From contig NC_066581.1 in assembly GCF_024323335.1 (NCBI RefSeq), forward strand, positions 456,607,197-456,671,196: a stretch of 64,000 nucleotides of DNA, written 5' to 3'. Source of the stretch: Lathyrus oleraceus (taxonomy: Eukaryota; Streptophyta; Magnoliopsida; Fabales; Fabaceae). The notes under the pieces were generated by a model. It was not told where the DNA came from. It did no database searches and worked only from the letters and a program-made list of their open reading frames with translations. Shown in pieces: positions 46,965 through 57,684 of the stretch; positions within the stretch are counted from its first letter, which is position 1; every line of letters starts with the position of its first letter. A program made the translations under genes and the position numbers.

Positions 46965-48165
46965 TTCTTTGGTGTCGGTAAACACCATCTTTCGGTGCTT
47001 TCCCAGTCATGCGTAAGTGTCTGGTCTTCTTTGGTGTCGGTAAACACCATCTTTCGGTGGTTTCCCAGTCATGCGTAAGTGTCTGGTCTTCTTTTGATGT
47101 CGGTAAACATCATCTTTCGATGTTCGTAATGTCGTCCTCCTTCCCTAGTGAAGTAGCTATACTCCTCTCCGTTGGTGTCGATAAACGTCGAGTTTTTCCT
47201 ATGCGTCCGTTGACGTATAGCTGATATCTTTCCCCACAGGGTCGTCCCCAGAAGAATACTCCTCTCCGTTGGTGTCGATAAACGTCGAGTTTTTCCTATG
47301 CGTCCGTTGACGTATAACTTATATCTTTCCCCACAGGGTCGTCCCCAGAAGAATCCTCCTCTCCGTTGGTGTCGATAAACGTCGAGTTTTTCCTAGTTAT
47401 CCGTTGATAACTAGTTGTATCTCCTTCCCAGTTCATCCGTCGTCCGTCGATGTCTTCTTACCTCTCCGTTGGTTTCGATAAACGTCGAGTTTTTCCTAGT
47501 TATCCGTTGATATCTAGATGATTCCCCTCAGAGTTCCTCCTCTCCGTTGGTGTCGATAAACGTCGAGTTTTTCCTAGTCGTCCGATGACGTCTAGTTGTA
47601 CCCTTCCCCATGCGGATTTACCTCTTCGTTGGTTTCGATAAACGTTGAGTTTTTCTCATTCGTCCGTTGACGTTTGATGGTATACCCTATTTACCAGTCA
47701 TTAATGTCTGGTTGATTCCCAGCCAGAATCCCCAGTAGACGTCCTATTCGGTTTCTGATTGTGGTGCCCTTCCCTCGTGAAGTGGCTTTCTCCTTCTCCG
47801 TTGGTGTCGATAAACGTTGAGTTTCCCTTTCGTCCGTTGGCGTCTGGTCGATTTTTCTCCTTCTCCGTTGGTGTCGATAAACGTTGAGTCTCCCTTTCGT
47901 CCGTTGACGTCTGGTCGAGTCTTCCTGGTCGTCCCCAGTTGATCCTCCTTCTCCGTTGGTGTTGATAAACGTCGAGCTTCTCCCTTTCGTCCTATGACGT
48001 CTGGTCAAGTCTTCCCATTCATCCGATGATGTCTGGTTACCTCTCCGTTGGTCTTGGTAAACGTCGAGTTTTTCCTGGTCGTCCCCAGTAGAGTTGACAT
48101 ACCTCTCCGTTGGTCTTGGTAAACGTTGAGTTTTTCCTAGTTGCCCGTTGGCATCTAGTTGAGAT
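46965..48165 (+). repeat. Tandem repeats in element B 3' UTR
   Basis: First about three copies of TTGGTGTCGGTAAACACC-ATCTTTCGGTG spaced about 60 bp (46970-47125). Then about eleven copies of CTCCGTTGGTGTCGATAAAC-GTCGAG units spaced 66-103 bp (47165-48150), interleaved with CGTCCGTTGACGT words. Arrays in Tat-lineage 3' UTRs have been proposed as sources of satellite DNA in legumes. Confidence 0.85.
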
Positions 48166-48344
48166 GATTTCTGATCCCATTCATCATGTGTCGATGTTTG
48201 GATGTGGTTGTACCTCTGAAAAGAAAGAAAACAAAAAAAATTCCCAGCAGTGTGCAAATTTCTACGGTTCTTGGTATTCAATCCCTGCTTACCCTGAAAG
48301 TCTGACAACCGTTGCTCTCATCCGTTCGGGTTCCCAGTTGATTG

Positions 48345-48356
48345 AATAGGGGCAGC
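48345..48356 (+). other. Polypurine tract of element B
   Basis: AATAGGGGCAGC directly before the 3' LTR. Confidence 0.8.
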
Positions 48357-51300
48357 TGTAGCACCTCAAATTTGAACTTACCATTGTGCATACATTTTCA
48401 TCATTAGGTCATTAACGTAACATAGTCCATTGCATAACATTTGCATTGCCTTTGGCCCAAGTGCAAGTCATTCAGACAGATTAGGTCAACTGGTCAGGAG
48501 ATCAGGTCAAACAATCAAGCATGTGCAATTTCCATTTTGACAAAGCCCTAGGGTTGATTTATCAAGTTCATATGATTATGTGATCATTTTTAAGTGGTTT
48601 GGCCCAAGATTGGATGATCAAAGCTCAACAGTCAAGCTGAATTTCATCTGGAACCATAGAAAGTCAACTGTGGTCAACTGTGCTTGATTTTATGGATTGG
48701 AAGGTGGGAGATGGTTTGAAAGGCTTCATTCATGTCCATACAAGTCTCATTTGACATATCAAAGATCAAGATTGAAGAATTGGAGGTCAGATCAAAAGTT
48801 GCCAAAAAAAGCAGGTGACCTCTAATTTCAACTGCCCAAAATGGAAATTTTTTCTCCTCAAAATTACTTCATCATACAAGCTTCAAATGGAATTTTGTCC
48901 AACATGAAAGTTGAAGATCTTGCTCTCACCTTTCCAAAAAGTCCAAGAACACTCATTTCCCATGTGTGGTTGGCAAGATATGATCAAACCATTTTCAGAA
49001 AATGTTGAACTTCAAGAGGCCATAACTCCTGAACCATTTGGCCAAATTGGGTGATTCTTTTTTGAGCAAGTCACATTTGACATGTACTATCACATTGCAT
49101 CATTACATTTCATCCAAAATCAACACATAAAAAGGTCATTTTTCAAGTGAACCATTTAAAAATTGGTGGGAAAAATAGTGATTTTCAAAATTACAGGTCA
49201 TTTGCACTTCAAACCTTTTCCAACACATTCTAAATGTCATTTTGGACTTGTTTGCATTGCAATTACACTGTTACATTGACTGCATAATGAAAAGGGCATT
49301 TGTGCCAATTACATGAAAAATGCATTTTGCTTAATCACTTCCAATTTGCCTAAACTTGATTAACATTTGGATTAACATGTGGTATAAAGGCATAATTGTA
49401 ACAGAAACTCTTAATCACATTTCATTTTCTCAGATCCAAAAGCAAAATCATCAGATTCTCTCCAATTTTCTTCAAACTTTCTCACACTTTTTTTCACCAA
49501 TTTCATCCAATTTCATCAGTGTTTTGCATTGTTCTTGCTTGCATCTTCATTTGCAGGTGAAATTGTGCATCTGTTTGCAATCAAATCGTGGCCAAGCTCA
49601 AGGAATCGGCATTGTTGCATCCAAGATCATCCATGGCAAATTGAGGATTCTTCCACCTGGTGCATAATCGAGCTAAGCTATTTGTTCCAATCAACTTCTA
49701 CATCATCAAGCATCACCTGTTTCATCATTTCACACCTGGAAACGCGCGAATCCAACAGCTGCTCACTCATAAGGTTGGATTTCAATCTTCACCATTGCTG
49801 GAATTGAGATATGGTTATTGTAGATTGTAGATTGTAGAGCCCGATGCAGCTTGTGGTTTTGAAATTCGTTGAGAATCGAGTGAGAAATCTGGAATTTAAG
49901 ATTGGATGTGAAAACTTCTTTTGATCGATTTGTTCAACATGTTAGGAGTTAGAGAAAATCATGTGGATATTGTGATTGTACTTGATTATACGAGTTTAAT
50001 GATGTATGATTTGTTCATTTTAGTGAAATTTTGTTCATGTGGATTTTCTGGAAATTTATTTGATGAACATGATGAAGAACACGCTCCAGAATGTATTTGA
50101 TCCATTTTGCCTGGCTTCGTTTTGAAAATGGTGTTTACCGCGTTTCTGAACCAATCACGTGTCGCCACTGAATAAATGGAAACGTTGCGTTTTGCCCTGG
50201 CTCAGCATATTTACAAGATTGCCACGCGCTTCATTCATTAATTCATTTAAATGTTAAATAATTATTTCATCTCATGATTAATCTTCAAAAATTCATAGAA
50301 TATTCATGGATGATCCAATTTGAGTGAGGTTTTTTGCATTCATCTCCAAATTCTCTCTAGTTTTTTTTAGGTATGATAGTCAAAGTTGTGCCTGGTGGAT
50401 ATTTTGACTTTGCCTAATGCCTTTGACCATGTATGCTTCTTGTGTATATTTTACCATTTCCTTCATGAAATCTTGATGCCTTATCCAAAATGTGTGAAAG
50501 TTTATATACATGTTCTTGACTCTTTCCTGGTGATTTTGGTATATAGTTTGCTAATTTTGAGCTCCTGGTTAGAGAGATATGATGTGATCAAGTTGAGTGT
50601 GACAATGTGTGTAACACTATGTTTTGTCAACTTCATGAATTTTGTTTCTATGCTTATTGAATGCCATTTGATCTCAATTTTTGCATATGATATCATCTAA
50701 ATGTCTAGTTTTGCCATGATGTTTTGTAGGATTTGTTGAGCCATTTCCTATTTGATTGGGATTTTTGTTTGTTGTTTAGCCATTCTTAGGTGTTTCTTGA
50801 GTAATCAACTTACATGACTTGTAAAATTCTCATTCCCTATCATATGAAGATGAAATTTGGTGGAGTGTTTCTTAACATGTTTAACTTCATTTTGGCTTTG
50901 GTCCCATTCATTTATCATTTGTTTCCACTGTTTTACATTTGCTTGAAGTTGATGCTCCATTTGTGACCTAGTTTGGGTTGATTTTTGCATACCATGACTT
51001 CCTGAATTTAATTTCCCTACTTCCACTTGTCCAAATAGCATGAAATTTGATATGATGCTCATTGAATGTGTTCTGTTTAGGATTGAATTTTTGTGGAATT
51101 TATTGAGCTGTTTTGATATGGATTTGATTGTGATCATTCTGTTTGGTCCTTTGAGGTTCCAATTTGCATGTTTTGTGCTATTTTGTTCATGAAATAATGA
51201 TGATGAATGATATGAACATGAGACCAATTGGATTTGATGCTTGATGATTTAATCTTGATTTTGGATAAGTATCATGTTTTGTTTTGATGATTTGATTTCA

Positions 51301-53056
51301 TTTTGGCCCTAGTTTTGGACTAGTGGTTTGTGATCTCACTTTTGAGTTGTGTTTCAGGTTAATAGCACAAATGGCCTATGCTTGATGATGTGCCTCCATT
51401 GGAGTTGACTTGTGACTTGTATATAGCTAATTTTGACTTTGTTTTGCAGGGTTTGATATTTGAGTTTGAGCCTTAATGGCTTGCACCTTTGTGCATTGGC
51501 TTGTGTTTGTCTGTGTATAGCTAACTGTGAACCATTTGCTGTTTGGTTTTGTGATTGGTATACTGATTGTATTTGATTGATTTCAGGTACATTAGTTGCT
51601 AAGATTGCTTTGATTTGCTTGATAAGCAATTTGCACTGAGGTATAACATTCTTGTCTCCATGTAGTCTGGAAGACCTGGCTTGTTACCTAGCCAGGCACC
51701 TGTCTGAACTCCTCCTTAAGAGGCAATGTTTGTGCTTGTTTATTTTTGTCCCCAAGCAGGTAAAGACCTTTTGTTAAGGAAATTGGAGGATAAAAGAGAT
51801 AAGCAATCTATCTCCCGCTCTTCTGTTGAGTCATCCCTTTGCTCACACCAACGTGTTGATGCATTGGGATACAAACCCAAGATCTTTTACAGTGTACAGT
51901 TGTGTCAGTGTCTTAAGTGTAGAAGGGTTCCCACTTTCTGGACCCACACTTCTTTGTCTAAAGCTCTCCCTGGCCAGGGATAAGAGCTGTGAAGTCTTAT
52001 CTTCACCCACCTTTCCTCAGCTTCACCTTGGCTCTCAATGTCAAGGTTAAGAGCTAACACCACCCCTGTACAGATGGCTTGCTCTTGCAGCCCCACCCTT
52101 GTTTGAGCCTAACTTGTGTGCATATAGTGTGTGCTGTTTGTGATTGTTTGCTATTGCTTGTGCTTTAGGATAGGCTTGCTTCCTGTGCAAGTTAGCTAGA
52201 AACCTTAACTTAGGGATGATTTTGCATGATAACATCTAGGCTCGAGTCGTAGTCTCCCTAGTTGTGTCTCCCTCTGTTATCTGGTTAGGCTAGCCTTGTG
52301 TCCCTTCGTAGGGGAACTACGTCGCCCTGATCCTCATACCAGATGAGGTACGTAGGCAGGAGATGAGCTGATCTCTCCGGGCGCCCGTTTTTGTTTTCTC
52401 TTGTGTGTGTCAGGAGATGGATGTAAGCCCAGCGATTGGCATTCCGTTTCCTCTTGTTGTGTGCTTGGAGTCCGGTATAAGTCCATCAAGTGGCATCTGG
52501 TTTCCAGTGTGGGTGTGTTTTGGCTCGGAATCCGATGTAAGTCCAGTGATTGGCATTCGGATTCCACGTTTTCTTGTGTTGTTTTGTCTTGTGTGTGTGA
52601 GCCGAGCTACGGATGCTCTGATTCTTCTTTGTCCAAGAAGATACGTATGCATAGGATGCGACATCCTAGCGAGCATGTGTTTTCCCCAGTCCGAACTACT
52701 TAGACTCTGATGTCTATGCTTGATAGACTAAGTAGGCCCAGGATGCGATATCCTGCCGAGTCAGTCTTGTTTGTTTTCTTGTGTCTCTTTCAGCCAGTGT
52801 TTGTTTGTTTATGAGCAGTGTTTTAGCAACCATTTTCCTTCCTTTTGTGCGTGGATCCCGTCGAGTACGACGGATGCGTAGGGGTGCTAATACCTTCCCT
52901 TCGCATAACCGACTCCCGATCCCATTCTCTTTGGTCGCGAGACCACATCTTTTCCAGGTTTACTCTGAGCGTTTCCTTTCCCTCTTTTGGGATAAATAAC
53001 GCGCGGTGGCGGCTCTGTTGTTCTTGTTTCCCACCGGTTTTTCGCGTAATGCGACA
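48357..53056 (+). repeat. 3' LTR of element B (4700 bp)
   Basis: Same boundaries and internal features as the 5' LTR (TATA at 49383, modules from 52317, AGTA hairpin 52858-52873). Followed by GAAAG and element A's pol. Its last bases supply an ATG (53049) in frame with the downstream pol fragment. Confidence 0.95.
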
Positions 53057-53061
53057 GAAAG
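53057..53061 (+). repeat. Target site duplication of element B, right copy
   Basis: GAAAG directly after the LTR terminus ACA. Confidence 0.92.
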
Positions 53062-55514
53062 CAATACAAGAAATGCCTGAGCCAAGAACAGAAAAACAAG
53101 TTTGTGGTTTCTTAGGGAGGTTGAACTATATTGCAAGGTTCATCTCTCACTTAACAGCCACGTGTGAGCCAATATTCAAATTGTTGAGAAAAGATCAGGC
53201 CATCAGGTGGAATGATGATTGCCAAAGGGCTTTCGAGAAGATAAAAGAGTATTTGCAGAATCCTCCAATCCTTATGCCTTTAGTCCCAGGGAGATCGCTG
53301 ATTATGTATTTGACAGTACTTGATAATTCCATGGGTTGTGTTCTCGGTCAACACGACGAGACAGGTAGGAAAGAGCATGCCATCTACTACCTGAGTAAAA
53401 AATTCACAGATTGCGAGTCGAGATACTCAATGCTTGAAAAGACATGTTGTGCACTTGCATGGGTTGCTAAGCGATTGAGACAATACATGCTGACTCACAC
53501 GACCTTACTGATCTCCAAAATGGATCCAGTCATGTATATATTTGAGAAGCCAGCTCTCACCGGAAGGGTTGCTCGTTGGAAAATGGTACTGACAGAGTAC
53601 GACATCCAAAATACATCCCAGAAAGCCATCAAAGGGAGTATTCTGTCAGACTATCTTGCTCAGCAGCTGATTGATGATTATGAGCCGATGAAGTTTGATT
53701 TTACGGATGAAGACATCGTGTTCCTCAAGATGAAAGACTGTGAAGAGCCAGTTGTTGAGGAGGCACCTGATCCAGATGAAAAGTGGACTTTAATGTTTGA
53801 TGGGGCCATCAATGCCAAAGGAAGTGGAATTGGTGTTGTCATTACCACTCCAAAAGGTGCCCACATGCCTTTCATCGCTCGTCTGACTTTTGAGTGCACC
53901 AATAATGAATCTGAGTATGAGGCATGTATCTTGGGTATTGAGCAAGCCATTGATTTGAGAATCAAGACTCTGAACATCTTCGGAGATTCAGCTCTGGTGA
54001 TCAATCAAGTGAATGGTGATTGGAATACTCTCCAGCCTAATCTGGTCCCCTACAGAGATTACACGAGAAGACTGTTGACTTTCTTCACAACAGTAAAGCT
54101 ATATCATATACCTCATGACGAGAACCAGATGGCAGATGCTCTTGCTACTCTATCCTCCATGATCAAGGTGATTCGGTGGAACCATGTTCCCAGGATTGAT
54201 GTTATGCGCCTTGATAGGGCCGCGTATGTGTTTGCTGCTGAAGTGGTAGTTGATGACAAGCCCTGGTACCATGACATCAAGTGCTTTCTGAAGAATCAAG
54301 AGTACCCTGCAGGGGCATCCAACAATGATAGAAAGACTTTGAGAAGATTGGCCGGAAGTTTCTTCTTGAACAAAGACGATGTGCTGTATAAGAGGAACTT
54401 TGACATGGTTTTGCTCAGATGCGTGGATAGACACGAAGCGGACATGTTAATGAAGGAAGTTCATGAAGGCTCCTTCGGTACTCATGCCGGCGGACATGCA
54501 ATGGCTAAGAAATTGTTGAGAGCGGGTTATTACTGGATGACCATGGAATCTGATTGTTTCAATTATGCTCGGAAGTGTCATGAATGCCAGATTTATGCTG
54601 ATAAGGTGCATGTGCCGCCAAATCCTCTGAATGTGATGTCTTCGCCGTGGCCATTTGCTATGTGGGGCAATCATATGATTGGAAAGATTGAGTCGACTGC
54701 TTCCAATGGGCATCGTTTCATCCTTGTTGCCATCGACTATTTCACCAAGTGGGTCGAAACAGCGTCATTTGCGAAGGTCACCAGACATGTGGTTACCCGA
54801 TTCATTAAGAAAGAAATCATTTGTCGTTATGGGATTCCCGAAAGAATCATTACTGATAATGGTTCTAACCTCAATAACAAAATGATGAAAGAGTTGTGCA
54901 AGAACTTCAACATTCAACATCACAACTCTTCCCCTTATCGTCCTAAGATGAACGGTGCTGTAGAGGCAGCAAATAAGAACATAAAGAAGATTGTGCAGAA
55001 GATGGTCGTTACGTACAGAGATTGGCATGAGATGCTACCCTTCGCCTTGCATGGGTACCGTACTTCAGTACGTACATCGACCGGGGCAACCCCTTATTCC
55101 CTTGTGTATGGTATGGAAGCAGTCCTACCTGTTGAAGTGGAGATTCCTTCTCTAAGAGTCATGTTGGATGTCAAGTTAGACGAAGCTGAATGGATTCAGA
55201 CAAGGTTCAATGAGTTGAGTCTTATCAAAGAGAAGCGAATGACAGCCATTTGTCATGGGCAATTGTATCAGAGTCGGATGAAGAGAGCCTTTGATCTGAA
55301 AGTGCGTCCGCGATGCTTCCAAGTCGGAGATTTGGTGTTGAAAAGGATCCTTCCTCCTCAGACAGATCACAGGGGCAAGTGGACTCCTAACTATGATGGA
55401 CCGTATATTGTCACCAAGGTTTTTGATGGTGTAGCCTTAATGCTTGCAACTATGGATGGTGAAAACTTCACTTCCCCTATGAACTCAGACGCAGTTAAAA
55501 AATACTTCGCATAA
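53062..55514 (+). pseudogene. pol: Element A pol, 3' part (RT end, RNase H, integrase)
   Basis: Continues the RT of 29506-30527 after the nested element. An uninterrupted frame of about 817 codons carries the RT thumb (FLGRLNYIARFISHL), gypsy RNase H, aRNase H (WTLMFDGAINAKGSG) and integrase. The HHCC finger has CHECQIYAD. In the integrase core WGID is replaced by WGNH, so the first catalytic Asp is His (codon 54672-54674); the second Asp (54855) and the Glu (54963, X35 spacing) remain. The C-terminal part is complete to the TAA at 55512. The frame also runs backwards into LTR B (from 52845). Confidence 0.92.
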
Positions 55515-55524
55515 AATACACCCG

Positions 55525-55715
55525 CTGGACGATAAAAAGAATAGTCCAGGCAAAAAAATGGGCATCCCGGCGAACCAAGAAAATGAAAAAGGTTCGGAGA
55601 AAAGTTAGGGATTAAAAAATGAAAAGATTGTACACCCGGTAAGTTGAAAACCTGAAAGGGAAACTTAGGCAAAAATGGGTATCCCGGTAGATTGAAAACC
55701 CGAAAGGGCGATCCA
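55525..55715 (+). promoter_or_regulatory. Array of four stem-loops downstream of pol, element A
   Basis: HP1 55525-55549: CTGGAC/GTCCAG. HP2 55571-55596: CGAACC/GGTTCG. HP3 55640-55667: TAAGTT/AACTTA, with inner CCT-GAAA-GGG. HP4 55688-55715: GATTG/CGATC, with inner CCC-GAAA-GGG. Compared with B, HP3 exchanges a C-G pair for T-A and a T-G for T-A, keeping the stem; HP4 has one A-C mismatch. Confidence 0.65.
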
Positions 55716-57069
55716 GGCAAAAGTTAGGGATTAAGCGAATGACTGCGTTCTGAGTAGTTCTGAATATCATCTCGTGTCGATAACCAGAAACTTCCAAAGG
55801 AGAGGAAACAGTCCAATCACCTTTTTCGGAAAGCTGATCATCTGGAGGATCTTGAAGACGAGCAATCATAGCAAAATTGGAACCCGATAGAAATCCATTT
55901 CACATTGCCATTAGATTAATTTCTATTTTTATTAGTTGTGCAATTACCTCTTTCCAGGGATTGCTTCCTGATATAAATTCCTATTCAGAGGCCATTCAGT
56001 CAATAAAATCATGATATTCAGTAGATCTCTGTGTTCATTTTCATTTTACTATTTTGTTTGCAAAAATGACGTCCGAATTTTTGATAAACATTGCATCATG
56101 AAACATAAGAGCTTTACAGGTACGTGCTTAATAAACATTGAAAATTGCTGTAAATTTTAAGTGCTTTGGATCGTCTATTCAAAACAGGTACACTCGGGGA
56201 ATTTCCTTAAGGTCCCCATCAAATGATCGCGAATGTTTTTCCTCAACAGTTGAAATTTGGTATCTTATCCCTGCAGAGTTGGTCTGAGCGTTGGATTCTT
56301 CAATCCCCAGCAGGCTCTCACTGTTGTACTTCCCCAAGCATTTGTTTCAGATTATACATTCACCAGCGGAGTTGACAGTGTCAGACTGTATATCCCCAGC
56401 GGAGTTGACAGTACCAGACTGCATCTTCCCAGTAGAAGCGACTGCTCCTCAGAGTTCGATGCCAGATCGATGATCTCGACGCTAGACCCATGGTCTCTTT
56501 CCTTGAAGCAGAATCTCGGTACCGTATCGGTGTTTGCTTCCCCTGTTGAGTCGTGTCTCTCGCAGATTATGGTTGCCAGAACCACTGTCGCTTTCCTCAG
56601 CAGCAAGTTTTCAGTGCCATTCTCTCCCCAGTCAGAGCCTCGGTATTTTGTTATTTGCCAGAACACTGTGTGGCGGGTCATTTCCCCACAGAGTTCTTTG
56701 TGTTGTGCATCTCCAACAGGCTTGCCAGGGTCCAGAAGATGGTGATCATTTCCCCAGCAGAATTCCTTGCCTCAGCTTGGCGTTCTCTCTAATCAAGCAT
56801 TTCGCATCCCTGCATGTAGAATCATATTGCATTGCATCCTCCCAAATTGCGTAGCATTTCCATTTTCATGGAGCATTACGCCATTGAAAAATTCAAACAT
56901 ACGCATGTAAAGCATAAGGCATTCTCAGTATCCCAAGTGATAAGCTAGAAGTCGTTTCCAGTACTCATACTGAAGATTGTTCATGACTTATCTTCATTAT
57001 TCCCAACAGGGGTCGTTGGCCCACGCGCCGCCTCAATTATCATTTTCCCTATTTCTGCCGATGCTGACA

Positions 57070-57500
57070 GGCATGAAAGTTTCCGGTATTCAGACCGAAG
57101 TGGCATTCAGGATAGTTTTCCGATGTTCAGATCGAAGAAGTTTCCGACATTCAGGTCGATGCAACTTGTGGCATTCAGGCCAAGTTTCTGGTATTCAGAC
57201 CGAAGTGTCATTCAGGACAGTTTTCCGATGTTTAGATCGAAGAAGTTTCCGACATTCAGGTCGATGCAACTTGTGGCATTCAGACCAGTTTTCCGGTATC
57301 CAGACCAAAATGGCATTCAGGCCAGTTTCCCGGTGTTCAGACCGATGTTTGATAATCTAATACCTTCCGATGTTCAGATCGAAGTCATTTCCAGTATTCA
57401 GATTGATGAGCGGCATTCAGGCCATGGTTATTTCTGTGTTACCATTTATTTTGGTATTCAGGCTAACATTCCTTGTTTCGGTGTTCACACCGACTCTCAC
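57070..57500 (+). repeat. ATTCAG-based tandem repeats in element A 3' UTR
   Basis: Units such as GGCATTCAGGCCAGTTT, GGTATTCAGACCGAAG and GATGTTCAGATCGAAG alternate every 20-40 bases. A longer unit of about 120 bp is visible twice (57100-57330). Confidence 0.8.
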
Positions 57501-57672
57501 CGTACCAAACGGATTCTTTTTCAAGACCACCTCTTGGCCAATTCTGATAGGCATCGTTACTTCATTTTTTTCACTTCAGTGTAAATTTTCGGGCTTTTAT
57601 CGTATTCAATCACTTGATACCTCGAAAGTGCGAAAGCCTTTGCTATCTTCCTTTCGGGTCTCTAGTTGATTG

Positions 57673-57684
57673 AATAAGGGCAGA
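57673..57684 (+). other. Polypurine tract of element A
   Basis: AATAAGGGCAGA directly before the 3' LTR. Confidence 0.75.

Larger units (their letters stand above)
45088..48356 (+). other. 3' UTR of element B
   Basis: About 3.3 kb without a believable gene. In order: four stem-loops (45097-45290), a unique-looking stretch to about 45780, a region rich in CCCCAGC(A/G)GAGT-like words (45790-46620), then tandem repeats (46965-48165), and unique sequence to the polypurine tract. The 205-residue minus-strand ORF across the repeats is a by-product of periodicity. Confidence 0.8.
30528..53056 (+). mobile_element. Element B: near-intact Ogre retrotransposon (22.5 kb)
   Basis: 5' LTR 30528-35216, PBS 35219, ORF1, gag-pro, intron, pol, 3' UTR, polypurine tract and 3' LTR 48357-53056, with a GAAAG target duplication. 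It is inserted in element A's pol in the same orientation. The LTRs are close to identical, so it is the youngest layer. Defects: TAG in ORF1 (37193), TAA in gag-pro (40213), and a Phe after the protease DTG. The pol frame is uninterrupted over 1155 codons. Confidence 0.95.
55515..57684 (+). other. 3' UTR of element A
   Basis: No believable gene. Contains the four stem-loops (55525-55715), CCCCAGC-type words (56260-56770), tandem ATTCAG repeats (57070-57500), and ends in the polypurine tract AATAAGGGCAGA. Confidence 0.78.

Noticed and set aside
46965..48165. Regularly spaced repeats resembling a CRISPR array
   Set aside because: Spacing is uneven, spacers are themselves related, and the context is a plant retrotransposon 3' UTR.
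47691..48308. 205-codon minus-strand ORF
   Set aside because: It lies across the 3' UTR tandem array of element B; the repeated peptide pattern follows DNA periodicity and no domain is visible.
56257..56745. 162-codon plus-strand ORF in element A's 3' UTR
   Set aside because: Built on CCCCAGC-type short repeats, not conserved in element B, and without a recognisable domain. An env-like gene is not supported.
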